Program-made: the position numbers and the translations under genes | Part shown: piece after piece, positions 7,377-16,281 of the stretch | How the letters are laid out: each line of letters starts with the position of its first letter | Numbering within the stretch: the first letter of the stretch is position 1 | Notes under the pieces: generated by a model | What the model was told of the DNA's origin: nothing | Database searches by the model: none | Seen by the model: only the letters and a program-made list of their open reading frames with translations | NCBI GenBank assembly: GCA_019686135.1 | Contig: JADGHL010000004.1 | Span: forward strand, 38,671 to 102,670 | Direction: 5' to 3' | From: Myxococcaceae bacterium | Lineage (GTDB): Bacteria > Myxococcota > Myxococcia > Myxococcales > Myxococcaceae | DNA length: 64,000 bases

Positions 7377-8666
7377 ATGCTGCCTGTCCTCGTCCAGTTC
7401 AACTTCAACACTCCCGGCTCGCAGATGGTGCTGTACCTGATCGCGCTCGGGCTGGTGATTTACGCGGCGTGGGCGGGTTGGCGCGGAGCGCACGGTCCGG
7501 TCGATCCGAAGACCGGCGAATTCACCGCGCCCACGCAGCAGAATCGGATCGCCCGCGCGGCGATCTTCGGGGTGATCGGCGCGGCGCTGGCGAAGTTCGG
7601 CCTCTACTACGCCTTGCCCGCCTCGGCGTTCCTGGGCGGCAAGGGCGAGGGCGTCCCCATCCACACCTACGGCGTGATGATCGCCACCGGGTTCATCCTC
7701 GCGGTGGTGCTGGCCGGCGCGCTGGCGAAGCAGGAATGGCGCGGCGAGGAGGGCCTACGCAAGCGCGACCAGGTCATGGATCTCGCGTTCTGGGTGCTGC
7801 TCTCCGGGCTCGCCGGGTCGCGGATCCTCTTCGTCATCGTGAACTGGAAACAGTACGCCGAAAACCCGGGCGACCTCTTCTCGCTGGGCGGCGGGCTGGT
7901 CTTCTACGGCGGCCTCATCGGCGCGACGATCGCCGGCTACGTCTACACCCGGGTGTACAAGATCGAGTTCTTCCGGCTGGCGGACCTCGCCATGCCCACC
8001 GTGTCGCTGGGGCAGTGCTTCGGGCGGCTCGGCTGCTTCAGCGCAGGCTGCTGCTGGGGGGATGTGACGAAGGAGGGGTTCCTCTTCGGCGCGAAGTTCC
8101 CTGGCGCGGGGCTGGCGAAGAACCTCTTCGGTCAGCTCTCCGGCGTCTCCAGCCTCGCCGCGGACAGCATGTCGAAGGACACGCGGTGGGTGAACCCGGC
8201 CACCGGGCAGATCTTCCACAGCCACACCCCCGGCGACGGGCTGGTGCAGATCTCCCAGTGGGTCCACGAGCACGGCCACACGCTCCCGGTGCACCCGACG
8301 CAGATCTACGAGTCGATCGGCCAGTTCTCGCTGATGCTGATCCTCTTGTTCATGCGGCGCTACCGCCGCTTCCACGGGCAGATCTTCGCGCTGTGGCTGA
8401 TGTGCTACGCGGTGCTGCGCACCACGGTGGAGCTGTTCCGCGGCGACGTGGAGCGCGGCACGCTGCACGGGCTGCTCGAGTCGCTCCACTTGGATGCGCT
8501 TGCGTCCGCCGTGCCGCTGGAGGCCTGGTACAACATCTCCACCAGCCAGTTCATCTCGATCTGCATGTTCACGCTGGGCGCGACGATCCTCTACCGGAAG
8601 GTGCGCGCGGTGACCGCGTCGAGCTCCACCGGTGGCGGCGTGACCACGGCTCCGGCCGCGGCGTAG
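7377..8666 (+). CDS. lgt: Prolipoprotein diacylglyceryl transferase
   Basis: 429 residues; transfers diacylglycerol from phosphatidylglycerol to the lipobox cysteine of prolipoproteins in the inner membrane, the step before LspA. Seen: the core GGLVFYGGLIGA, the Lgt signature region in a variant form (GRLGCFSAGCCWG for the usual GRIGNFINGE), HPTQIYES near the end, and multiple membrane helices. It is much longer than E. coli Lgt (291) because of an extra N-terminal helix region and a roughly 60-residue insert after the signature. The Cys-rich variant signature and the Tyr in place of the E. coli histidine suggest a divergent subfamily. It lies close to two lspA genes. Confidence 0.88.
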   Translation: MLPVLVQFNFNTPGSQMVLYLIALGLVIYAAWAGWRGAHGPVDPKTGEFTAPTQQNRIARAAIFGVIGAALAKFGLYYALPASAFLGGKGEGVPIHTYGVMIATGFILAVVLAGALAKQEWRGEEGLRKRDQVMDLAFWVLLSGLAGSRILFVIVNWKQYAENPGDLFSLGGGLVFYGGLIGATIAGYVYTRVYKIEFFRLADLAMPTVSLGQCFGRLGCFSAGCCWGDVTKEGFLFGAKFPGAGLAKNLFGQLSGVSSLAADSMSKDTRWVNPATGQIFHSHTPGDGLVQISQWVHEHGHTLPVHPTQIYESIGQFSLMLILLFMRRYRRFHGQIFALWLMCYAVLRTTVELFRGDVERGTLHGLLESLHLDALASAVPLEAWYNISTSQFISICMFTLGATILYRKVRAVTASSSTGGGVTTAPAAA

Positions 8667-8857
8667 AAAATGCGGTTACCAGGCGACCCAACCCCATCCA
8701 TCGGGTGATCAACCTCATGGTGCGCTCCAGGCCGCGGGAGGGTGGCGAGGATCCCACGATGGCCGGCTGGTTGCACGACGGGCCGGCCCGCACCCTCCGC
8801 TGGTGGGACCACCGAGAGGGTTGAGGTCTTCGCGCGCATCCGCACAATGCGCCCCCG

Positions 8858-9700
8858 GTGACCCCAGCGCTCTTCTCCCTCACGGTGTTCGGGTTCTCGC
8901 TCTTCGCGGGGACCGTCGGTTCGTTGCTGGGGATCGGCGGCGGGCTGCTGATCGTCCCGTTCCTCACCCTCGCGCTCGGGGTGGACATCCGCTACGCGAT
9001 CGGTGCGTCGATCGTCTCGGTCATCGCCACCTCCAGCGGCGCGGCCGCCGGCTATGTGCGCGAGCGGCTCACCAACATCCGCGTGGCGATGTTCCTGGAG
9101 GTGGCCACCACCGCCGGGGCGATCACCGGCGCGTTCACCGCGGCGCTCGTGGGTGGGAAGTGGTTGTTCCTGCTCTTCGGGACGATCATCGCGTACTCCG
9201 CGGTGTCGATGCTCCTGAAGATGCTCCCGCGCGCGAAGCCGATGCGCGGCATGCCCCCGGACCGGCTCTCCGACGTGCTCGGGCTGCACGGCAGCTACTA
9301 CGACGAGGCCGAGGGCGGTGAAGTCTCCTACAAGGTCACCCGTGCGCCGCTGGGGTTTGCGTTGATGTACTGCGCAGGGGTCTCCAGTGGGCTTCTGGGC
9401 ATCGGCTCCGGCGCGCTCAAGGTCCCCGCGCTCGACCTGGGGATGCGGCTGCCGATCAAGGTCTCCACCGCCACCAGCAACTTCATGATCGGCGTCACCG
9501 CCGCAGCGAGCGCCGGTGTCTACTTCGCGCGCGGGGACATTGATCCGTTCGTCGCCGCGCCGGTCGCCGCGGGAGTGGTGATGGGCGCGTTCTTCGGATC
9601 GAAGCTGCTCAAACACATCCGGGCGTCGGTGATCCGCGTGATGTTCGTCGCCGTGCTGTTGTGGATCTCCTGGCAGATGTTCTCGAAGGGGCTGGCATGA
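8858..9700 (+). CDS. TSUP (TauE/SafE) family anion exporter
   Basis: 280 residues from GTG 8858 with about eight membrane helices in two halves. Each half opens with the family's glycine-rich block: GTVGSLLGIGGGLLIVPFL at about residue 18 and SGLLGIGSGALKVPAL at about 180. TSUP proteins export small sulfur- or carbon-containing anions such as sulfite or sulfoacetate; the substrate is not predictable here. The stop overlaps the ATG of the DUF1634 gene (ATGA), and TSUP-DUF1634 pairs are a common two-gene unit. Confidence 0.88.
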   Translation: MTPALFSLTVFGFSLFAGTVGSLLGIGGGLLIVPFLTLALGVDIRYAIGASIVSVIATSSGAAAGYVRERLTNIRVAMFLEVATTAGAITGAFTAALVGGKWLFLLFGTIIAYSAVSMLLKMLPRAKPMRGMPPDRLSDVLGLHGSYYDEAEGGEVSYKVTRAPLGFALMYCAGVSSGLLGIGSGALKVPALDLGMRLPIKVSTATSNFMIGVTAAASAGVYFARGDIDPFVAAPVAAGVVMGAFFGSKLLKHIRASVIRVMFVAVLLWISWQMFSKGLA

Positions 9701-10122
9701 ATCCTGACCCTCCAGTGCAGGCCCCGTCCGTTGCCGCCGGCGTCCGCGGGATCGGACTGGAGATCGTCATCAGCGAGCTGCTCCGGTGGGGCGTGATCGC
9801 CAGCACCAGCCTCATCGTCGTCGGCATGGCGGTTACGTTCCTCCGCCACCCGGACTACTTTCAGTCCACCGAGGCGCTGCAACGCCTGACCTCGCCGGAC
9901 CGCGCGCCGCACTCGCTCGAGGACGTGCTGACCGGCCTCCGCGACGTCCGGGGCACGGCAATCGAAATGGTGGGGTTGCTCAGCCTCATCGCCCTTCCGG
10001 TGGCCCGGGTGGCCTTCTCCCTGGTCGTGTTCGCCACCCGGAAGGACCGCCGCTTCGTCTGGCTCTCGGGGATGGTGCTTGGGCTGTTGACCCTGTCCTT
10101 CCTCCTCGGACGCGCCGAATAG
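9697..10122 (+). CDS. DUF1634 membrane protein, partner of the TSUP exporter
   Basis: 141 residues from the ATG at 9697 (ATGA overlap; an earlier in-frame start inside the TSUP gene is unlikely). Three membrane helices are seen (LLRWGVIASTSLIVVGMAV; EMVGLLSLIALPVARVAFSLVV; the C-terminal SGMVLGLLTLSFLLG). The pattern and the constant pairing with TSUP exporters mark DUF1634. It is presumably an accessory subunit; its molecular role is not established. Confidence 0.85.
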   Translation: MNPDPPVQAPSVAAGVRGIGLEIVISELLRWGVIASTSLIVVGMAVTFLRHPDYFQSTEALQRLTSPDRAPHSLEDVLTGLRDVRGTAIEMVGLLSLIALPVARVAFSLVVFATRKDRRFVWLSGMVLGLLTLSFLLGRAE

Positions 10123-10181
10123 GCCGGCACCGGGCCGTGGTTGATCACCGCACCCAACGGTAGGACACTTCCTGCGCCCCG

Positions 10182-11258
10182 ATGCCCGAGCTGAACGAGT
10201 CCACGAAAACCGCCGACTCCGCCGCGGTCATCGCCGAGTGTGACGCCGTCGACGGGGAGATCGCCGCGCTGAAGGCCGCCTACGAGCAGTTCTTCCTGGG
10301 GCTCGAGAAGCGGCCGCCCACCGACAAGCACCAGGCCCTCGGCAGACGGATCCAGAAGCTCCGCAACATGTGGATCCGCCAGACCGCCGCGAAGTTCCGC
10401 GTGCAGTCGGTGACGCAGAAGTGGTCGACGTACGAGCGGCTGTGGTCGAAGACGATGCAGGCGATCGAGAACGGCACCTACGTGCGCGATCTCGCCCGCC
10501 TCAAGCGCAAGCAGAACGCTGCCGGCGCGCCGAAGAAGAAGGAGAAGCGGGACGCGCTGGACGATCTGGAGATCGACGAGGCGTTCGAGGAGCTCTCCGG
10601 CGGGAACCTCGACGAGGCGATCGCCCAGGCGTCCGCGGCCGCGGAGGCGTCGGTGGCGAACCGCAGGCCGGCGGTCCAGCCTGCGGAGCCGGCGGTGGCT
10701 CCGGCCATCCCCCCGCTGGTCGCGCCTCCGGTGGCGTCGGTGGAGCCGCCCCAGAGCCGGCCCGCGGCCGCTGCCGCGACGACCTTTGCGCCGAAGATCG
10801 CGCCGGTCGCTCCCTCCATCCCGCCGGTCACGCCGGCCATCGCCCCGGTGGTCCCGCCGGTGCCCGCGGCACGCGCGGCGCCTGCGCCCGGCGCAGTGGC
10901 GCGCCCGCCGTCATCACCTCCTGCTGCGCGCGCGCCGGCGAACCACAACCCCACGCTCCGGCCGGCCTCGGTTCCATCCTCCTCCGCCGCCGCACGCTCT
11001 GGCCCGTACGCTCCACCGACCGTGGCGGGCGCGTCCCAGCTCTCCGATGACAAGCTGCGCGCGGTCTACGACGCTTTCATCAAGGCCAAGCGCCGCTGCA
11101 ACGAGGACACCTCGTCGATGACCTTCGAACAGGTCGCCTCCAGCCTCCGCCGGCAGGTCCCGGAGCTCATGAAGCAGCACAACGCGAAGGCGGTGGAGTT
11201 CAAGGTCGTCATCAAGGACGGCAAGGCGGTGCTGCGCGCGGTGCCGAAAGACGGATGA
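10182..11258 (+). CDS. Myxobacterial two-domain protein with long Pro/Ala linker (MXAN_5187_C-like)
   Basis: 358 residues in three parts. Residues 1-110 are a charged helical domain (ALGRRIQKLRNMWIRQTAAKF), 165-285 a Pro/Ala-rich disordered linker, and 290-358 a compact C-terminal domain (LRAVYDAFIKAKRRCNED, then VEFKVVIKDGKAVLRAVPK). The C-terminal domain resembles the one named after M. xanthus MXAN_5187; this is from memory and unverified. No enzyme motif, signal peptide or membrane helix is visible. The next gene starts by ATGA overlap. A TAGGAC hexamer lies 15 nt before the ATG. Confidence 0.7.
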   Translation: MPELNESTKTADSAAVIAECDAVDGEIAALKAAYEQFFLGLEKRPPTDKHQALGRRIQKLRNMWIRQTAAKFRVQSVTQKWSTYERLWSKTMQAIENGTYVRDLARLKRKQNAAGAPKKKEKRDALDDLEIDEAFEELSGGNLDEAIAQASAAAEASVANRRPAVQPAEPAVAPAIPPLVAPPVASVEPPQSRPAAAAATTFAPKIAPVAPSIPPVTPAIAPVVPPVPAARAAPAPGAVARPPSSPPAARAPANHNPTLRPASVPSSSAAARSGPYAPPTVAGASQLSDDKLRAVYDAFIKAKRRCNEDTSSMTFEQVASSLRRQVPELMKQHNAKAVEFKVVIKDGKAVLRAVPKDG

Positions 11259-11761
11259 ACCAGGACCTCGAAGCGCTCAAGGCGCGGGTGTCGAAGCTGG
11301 CGCTGATGATCTTCGACATCGACGGCACCCTCACCGACGGGCGGATTTTCTGGGTCCCCAACTCCGGGTGGACGCAGATGTACAGCGTGCGCGACGGGAT
11401 GGGGATCAAACGGCTGCAGGAGGCGGGGATCGAGGTGGCGGCGATCTCCGGCGGCGACTCGCTCTCCGCGCAGATGCGGATGCAGTCGCTGGGCATCAAG
11501 CACGTGCACTTCGGCAGCCAGGACAAGGTGGCCCACTTCGAGAAGCTGCTGCAGCTCCTCAGAGTGACGCCGGAAGTGTGCGGCTACATGGCCGACGAGG
11601 TGGTGGATCTCCCGCTGTTGCGTGCAGTGGGCTTCTCCGCGGCGCCCCCGGAGGCTCCGGACGAGGTGCGTGCGGCCGTCCATTATGTGGCGTCGCGGCC
11701 GGCGGGGAACGGCGCCGCGCGCGAGGTGTGCGAGTTCGTCCTCCGGAATCGGATGTCGTAA
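11255..11761 (+). CDS. HAD phosphatase of the KdsC type
   Basis: 168 residues, the usual length of the KdsC subfamily of HAD phosphatases, which dephosphorylate Kdo-8-phosphate during lipopolysaccharide core synthesis. The nucleophile motif FDIDGTLTDG is at about residue 20. Motif II appears as ISGGDS. The metal-binding motif reads YMADEVVDLPLL, where the usual form is GDDxxDLP, so Gly and one Asp have become Ala and Glu; the acidic pair needed for Mg2+ is kept. No other Kdo gene is nearby, so the exact substrate is uncertain. Confidence 0.82.
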   Translation: MNQDLEALKARVSKLALMIFDIDGTLTDGRIFWVPNSGWTQMYSVRDGMGIKRLQEAGIEVAAISGGDSLSAQMRMQSLGIKHVHFGSQDKVAHFEKLLQLLRVTPEVCGYMADEVVDLPLLRAVGFSAAPPEAPDEVRAAVHYVASRPAGNGAAREVCEFVLRNRMS

Positions 11762-11863
11762 AGCGGGCGCGCGCAGCCTTCGTTCACTGTCCGAAGCGGC
11801 GACTGCGGGCTCAGGTTGTGGGCCCCCTGCCCGGTCCCTAGCTTCCCGAATCGTCGTTTCCGG

Positions 11864-12277
11864 GTGAGGTGGCGCGTGGCGGGGTTCTGGTGGCTGGCAG
11901 GGGTGTCGATTGCGGGCGTGCTGCTCGCGACGAGCGGGTGCTTCGAGCCGCCGCCCGAGGCGAAGGCGCGGCTCGCCCGGGTCAAGGCGCAGAGTGAGGA
12001 GTTGGAAGCCTCACTCGATGTCATCGAAGACCGGTTGATTTTCGGCCAGTCGCTCGTCCACCAATGGCAGGAATTGGGACGGCGCCACCGGCAGGTTTCG
12101 GCGATCGCCTGTGAGAACCTCGCCCAGCACGTGGCGGGAATGGAGCACCACTTCGAATTGCAGGACGAAAGGGCGGCGCGGCTTCGGCGCATCCGGTTGC
12201 AGGCGCGCGCGCGTCACTCCACCACCACGGTGTCGGCGGTGCCCACGCGGGCGCGGAAGCCGCACCGGGCGGATTGA
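11864..12277 (+). CDS. Lipoprotein with coiled-coil body
   Basis: About 137 residues; GTG at 11864 is chosen because it gives a normal signal peptide (FWWLAGVSIAGVLLATSGC, lipobox Cys). A GTG four codons later is also possible. The mature part is helical and charged (LARVKAQSEELEASLDVIEDRL), likely a coiled coil in the periplasm or on the outer membrane. No family is recognised. Confidence 0.65.
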   Translation: MRWRVAGFWWLAGVSIAGVLLATSGCFEPPPEAKARLARVKAQSEELEASLDVIEDRLIFGQSLVHQWQELGRRHRQVSAIACENLAQHVAGMEHHFELQDERAARLRRIRLQARARHSTTTVSAVPTRARKPHRAD

Positions 12278-12332
12278 GACCCGGCGGCCGGGCAGGCAGG
12301 CGCAGCGAAGAGGCGCCCGAAAACGTGCGTGC

Positions 12333-12338
12333 TAGAAC
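12333..12338 (+). promoter_or_regulatory. Candidate -10 element, leaderless start
   Basis: TAGAAC ends 7 nt before the ATG at 12346. No Shine-Dalgarno sequence is present in the 7-nt gap. It would drive the lipoprotein pair 12346-13532. Confidence 0.35.
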
Positions 12339-12345
12339 GCGCGCC

Positions 12346-12603
12346 ATGTCTCCGAGGTGGTTCGTTCCGCTCCTGTCCGCGCCGCTGTGGGTGGCCTGCT
12401 ACCCGACGACCTTCGTCTGCGGCGAACACCCGGAGCCGCTCACCCGCGATGGGGGTGAAATCGCCTGCACGCGCGCGGAGGACTGCCCGCGCCTCGCCAC
12501 CGAACAGCTCTGCACGACGACGCGCCCGGTGGTGGAGGCGCCCTGCGTGGCGTGTGACGAGCTGCGCTGCGTGCGCCACGTCGCGGAGGACTGCCGGGAA
12601 TGA
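12346..12603 (+). CDS. Small Cys-rich lipoprotein
   Basis: 85 residues. A signal peptide ends in the lipobox LWVAC. The mature part has about nine cysteines (FVCGEH, EIACTRAEDCPR, QLCTTT, PCVACDELRC, EDCRE), a number and spacing that suggest disulfides in a secreted, surface-bound domain. The stop overlaps the ATG of the following TPR lipoprotein (ATGA). The function is unknown. Confidence 0.65.
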   Translation: MSPRWFVPLLSAPLWVACYPTTFVCGEHPEPLTRDGGEIACTRAEDCPRLATEQLCTTTRPVVEAPCVACDELRCVRHVAEDCRE

Positions 12604-13532
12604 GACCTCCGTCCGGATGGCTGGTCCTCGCGGCGACGCTCGGGGTGGCGGCCCTGAGCGGGTGCGAGGACGCGCAGGACCACATCAACCGCGCCCGGTC
12701 GCTCACCTGGGAGAAGAAGCCGGAGGCCGCCCTCAAGCAGTACCGGCTGGCGCTGGACATCATCGAACGTGACGAGTCCGCCGAGGCCCGCGTCCTCCAG
12801 GCGCGCGCGCTCAAGGGCGCCGCGGACGTCTACTACCTCGAGCTCCGCGACTTCCGGCGCGCCGTCGAGGTGTACGAAGAGCTCATCCGCGAGTGCCCGG
12901 AGGCGCCCGAGTCGCTGGACGCGCGGATCCAGCTGGCGGCGATCCTCCACAACCACTTCCACAACGCGCGCGGGGCCATCTCGGCCCTCACCGGGGCCAT
13001 CGAACGCAACGCGCCCCAGAGCGCGGAGCTCGAGTACGAGGTGGCCAAGCTCTACTTCGAATTGAGCGACTACCAGCAGGCCACGCTCGAGGCGCAGAAG
13101 GTGGAGCACCAGTACGAGACCTCGCCCTGGGTCGACGACGCGATGTTCCTCGAGGCCCAGGCGCTGGGGATGATGGAGGGCCGCAGCGCGGATGCCTTCC
13201 GGGCGATGGAGCGGTTGGTGGGGAAGTTCCCGGACTCGGAGCTCGTCCCGTTCGCGCTCTACGAGATGGGCAAGCTGAAAACGGAGGCGGGGCAGCGCGA
13301 GGCGGCGATCGACCTGTGGGTCCGCGCGCTGGAGAGGCACCCGGACCCGCAGATGGTGCAGCGGAGCATCGACCGGGTCCGCAAGCAGATCATCGAACGC
13401 ACGCCCGCGGGCGTGGGACGCGCCGCCTACGCCTTCGACCATGTGGCGGATTCGCGGCCGCCTTTGCCTCACCGCACCTCGCTGGAGGCGATGGGCGCCC
13501 GGCCGGACGAGGCCGGCAGCGAGAGCGATTGA
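12600..13532 (+). CDS. TPR-repeat lipoprotein
   Basis: 310 residues. The lipobox is LSGC at about residue 22. The mature protein is all-helical with recognisable tetratricopeptide repeats: [46 protein letters not shown] and [16 protein letters not shown]. It resembles the scaffold of BamD/YbgF-type envelope proteins, but it is not a clear BamD and probably is a protein-interaction platform at the outer membrane. Translation is coupled to the small Cys-rich lipoprotein before it. Confidence 0.75.
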   Translation: MRPPSGWLVLAATLGVAALSGCEDAQDHINRARSLTWEKKPEAALKQYRLALDIIERDESAEARVLQARALKGAADVYYLELRDFRRAVEVYEELIRECPEAPESLDARIQLAAILHNHFHNARGAISALTGAIERNAPQSAELEYEVAKLYFELSDYQQATLEAQKVEHQYETSPWVDDAMFLEAQALGMMEGRSADAFRAMERLVGKFPDSELVPFALYEMGKLKTEAGQREAAIDLWVRALERHPDPQMVQRSIDRVRKQIIERTPAGVGRAAYAFDHVADSRPPLPHRTSLEAMGARPDEAGSESD

Positions 13533-13591
13533 CGACGAACCGTTCCGAAGGCGATTGCGAGCGCGACGGGCTGCGCCCAAAGTCCGCGGCC

Positions 13592-14881
13592 ATGAACACC
13601 GAACGTTCGAAGAGGCTGTTCGACCGCGCGAAGGCGCTCATGCCCGGCGGCGTCAACTCGCCGGTGCGCGCGTTCCGCGGCGTGGGCGGTGAACCGCTCT
13701 TCTTCAAGAGTGGCGAGGGCGCGTGGCTCACCGACGTGGATGGGAACCGCTACGTGGACTACGTGGGCTCGTGGGGCCCGCTCATCTTCGGGCACGCGTT
13801 CCCGCCCATCGTCGACGCGGTGACCGCCGCCGCGCGCAGCGGGACCTCGTTCGGTGCGCCGCACCCCGGCGAGGTCACGCTGGCGGAGCTCATCTCCCGG
13901 CGCATGCCCTCGGTGGAGAAGGTGCGCCTCGTATCCAGCGGCACCGAGGCCACCACCGCGGCCATCCGTCTGGCGCGCGGCGCGACGAAGCGGGACGTCA
14001 TCCTCAAGTTCGAGGGCTGCTACCACGGCGCCGGCGACAGCTTCCTGGTCAAGGCGGGCAGCGGCGTGGAGACGCTCGGGCTGCCCGACTCGCCCGGCGT
14101 CCCCGCGGCGCTGGCCCGCCTCACGCTCACCGCGCCGTTCAATGACCTCGGCGCGGTGGAGCGCATCTTCGCGGAGCGGGGCGGGGAGATCGCCGCGGTC
14201 ATCGTCGAGCCCGTGGTGGGGAACATGGGCGTGTTGATTCCCCGGCCGGGCTTCCTCGAGGGCCTGCGGGCGCTCTGCACGAAGCACGGGGCCATCTTCA
14301 TCCTCGACGAGGTGATGACCGGGTTCCGCGTCGCCCGCGGTGGCGCGCAGGAGCGGTATGGAATCCGCCCGGACCTCACCACCCTGGGCAAGGTCATCGG
14401 CGGCGGGCTGCCGGTGGGCGCCTACGGAGGCCGGCGCGAGCTGATGTCGCTGATCGCTCCGGAGGGGCCCATTTACCAGGCGGGCACGCTCTCCGGGAAC
14501 CCGCTCGCGGTGGCCGCGGGGATCGCCTGCCTCGAGGCGCTCGGATCGCCCGGCGCGTACGAGAAGCTGGAGGAGACGTCGCGGCAGCTGTGCGATGGGA
14601 TCGAGGCGGAGGCCAAGTCCGCGGGCGTGCCGCTCACCGTGAACCGCGTGGGCAGCATGTGGACCGCGTTCTTCACGCCGCACGGCGAGCCGGTCTTCGA
14701 CTACGCGTCCGCGAAGCAGGCGGACACGGCCCGGTTCGGGAGGTTCTTCCATGCGCTCCTGGAGGAGGGTGTGTATCTCGCGCCCTCGCAGTTCGAGGCG
14801 TGCTTCGTCTCACTGGCGCACGGACCGCGCGAGGTCGACCACACGCTGGCGGCGGTGAAGAAGGCGCTGCGCCGGCTGTGA
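13592..14881 (+). CDS. hemL: Glutamate-1-semialdehyde 2,1-aminomutase
   Basis: 429 residues, full length for HemL, the PLP enzyme that converts glutamate-1-semialdehyde to 5-aminolevulinate in the C5 route to haem. The start ATG 13592 gives the family's usual beginning ([23 protein letters not shown]). Seen: the [14 protein letters not shown] cofactor-phosphate block, the substrate-loop [18 protein letters not shown] with the PLP-ring Asp, and [15 protein letters not shown] with the Schiff-base lysine. No other haem gene is adjacent. Confidence 0.97.
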   Translation: MNTERSKRLFDRAKALMPGGVNSPVRAFRGVGGEPLFFKSGEGAWLTDVDGNRYVDYVGSWGPLIFGHAFPPIVDAVTAAARSGTSFGAPHPGEVTLAELISRRMPSVEKVRLVSSGTEATTAAIRLARGATKRDVILKFEGCYHGAGDSFLVKAGSGVETLGLPDSPGVPAALARLTLTAPFNDLGAVERIFAERGGEIAAVIVEPVVGNMGVLIPRPGFLEGLRALCTKHGAIFILDEVMTGFRVARGGAQERYGIRPDLTTLGKVIGGGLPVGAYGGRRELMSLIAPEGPIYQAGTLSGNPLAVAAGIACLEALGSPGAYEKLEETSRQLCDGIEAEAKSAGVPLTVNRVGSMWTAFFTPHGEPVFDYASAKQADTARFGRFFHALLEEGVYLAPSQFEACFVSLAHGPREVDHTLAAVKKALRRL

Positions 14882-14919
14882 GGCGGTGCTAAGGCGGACG
14901 ACGGGGAGGGGCACACCGC

Positions 14920-15932
14920 TTGAGAATCGCCGTGGTCGGCGCGGGCATCTCTGGCCTGATGGCCGCGCGCCTGCTCGACCCGACCGACGAGGTGACGGTG
15001 TTCGAGGCGGCCCCGAAGGTGGGCGGCCACGTGGAGACGGTAGACGTGCCGCGTGCCGGTGGGACAGTGGCGGTGGACGCCGGCTTCATCGTCTTCTGCG
15101 AGCCGCACTACGCGCACTTCGCCCGGCTGTTGACGGAGCTGGGCGTGCCCAGCCGCCCCACCGACATGAGCTTCAGCGTCCGGGACGAAAAAAACCCGGC
15201 GTGGAGCTGGCGCTGCCCGGCCTGGCGCGCCTCTTCGCCCAGCGCAAAAATCTGCTCCGGCCCGGACACTTCGCCTTCGCGCGGGACCTGTTCCGGTTCT
15301 GCCAGCGCGCCGCGCGCCTCGTCGAGGAGGCGGGAGACTGCACGGTGGCGGAGCTGCTCGCCTCCCAGCGTATCCACCCGGAGCTCGGCGAGCGGTATCT
15401 GGTCCCGCTCGCGTGCGCGCTGTGGTCGGCGCCGCCGGCGGTGGTGCGGCGGTTCTCGGCGCGGCACGTCGTCCGCGCCCCTGTATGGGCGTCAGCCTCA
15501 TACGGCGGATCCGTGATGACGTGGCGTTCTGTGAGGCCACTACGCCCACTCCTCGGCTTCCTCCACAGCCACGGGATGCTCCGCCTCTTCAGCCGCCCGG
15601 TGTGGCGCACCGTCGTGGGCGGGTCCCGCCTCTACGTGGACGCGCTGCTCCGCCGGCTGCGCGCCACCATTCGCACGGGCACGCCGATCGACGCGGTGAC
15701 CCGCTCGGCGCCCGGCGTGGGCGTGCGGCCACGAGGCGGAACCCCGGAGGAGTTCGACGCGGCCATCCTCGCGGTGCACGGCGACGAGGCGCTGCGGCTC
15801 CTCGGCGATCCGACCGACGCAGAGCGCGAGGTGCTGGGCGCGTTCCGCTATCAGGCGAACGAGGTGATCCTCCACACCGACACCGCGCTCCTGCCCCGCA
15901 GCCCGCGCGCGTGGGCCTCGTGGAACTACCGG
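14920..15932 (+). pseudogene. FAD-dependent amine-oxidase-like protein, frameshifted and truncated
   Basis: Starts as a clean FAD/NAD-binding flavoprotein (TTG start, RIAVVGAGISGLMAARLL dinucleotide fold, then KVGGHVETVD), of the group usually found beside DUF1365 and cyclopropane-fatty-acid synthase. After the seven A's at 15187-15193 homology jumps to the -1 frame (GVELALPGLARLFAQRKNLL), continuing through HGMLRLFSRPVWRTVVGGS to WASWNYR at about 15932. There it stops abruptly, lacking the family's last roughly 100 residues. A stretch near 15470-15545 also looks inserted. The A-run with the following C gives A-AAA-AAC, a classic -1 slippery heptamer, but the missing end makes a dead gene more likely. 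Confidence 0.7.
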
Positions 15933-16173
15933 GCCGTGCATCGCGGTGAGGCTGGACAGCAACATCGACTACTTCGGCGGGACGGTGAACATCGCCGCCA
16001 AGCTGCAGGGGTGGGCGGACGCAGGGCAGGTGACCTTCTCGCGGAACGTGATGGCCCAGCCCGGCGTGGAGGCTCTGCTGGCGCGGATGGGTGCGCAGCC
16101 CAGGCCCATCCGCGTGGAGCTGGCCGCGCTCGACCAGCCGATTGAAGCGTTCCAGTGGGACGTCTCCTGCTGA
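15931..16173 (+). pseudogene. C-terminal remnant of a class III adenylate/guanylate cyclase
   Basis: From about 15931 the plus strand reads G-P-C-I-A-V-R-L-D-S-N then DYFGGTVNIAAKLQGWADAGQVTFS and ends with VELAALDQPIEAF before TGA 16171-16173. This is the last 80 residues of a class III nucleotide cyclase catalytic domain with its C-terminal tail (DYFG-TVN-AA-LQ block). The N-terminal part and the metal aspartates are missing. It abuts the broken flavoprotein gene in another frame, with the change-over inside 15930-15945, so it marks a deletion or recombination joint (or an assembly chimera). Confidence 0.7.
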
Positions 16174-16281
16174 CGTACAAGTGCACCACCGCCGGCACGT
16201 CAGGGACGTCGTCGGTGCGCGCGTCGTGGCACGGCTTGCATACTCCCTCGACAGCGTGCGCCGTCGAAGCGTCGCCCGTGC

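Noticed and set aside
4808..8824. A 1338-codon open frame on the plus strand
   Set aside because: Arg/Ala/Pro-rich and low in hydrophobics; it is the complement and off-frame reading of lspA, the CLC gene and lgt. High GC makes such frames common.
15187..15194. Programmed -1 frameshifting as the accepted reading of the flavoprotein
   Set aside because: The heptamer is perfect, but the gene also lacks its C-terminus at 15932, so a dead gene or sequence error is simpler. Kept as a finding to check.
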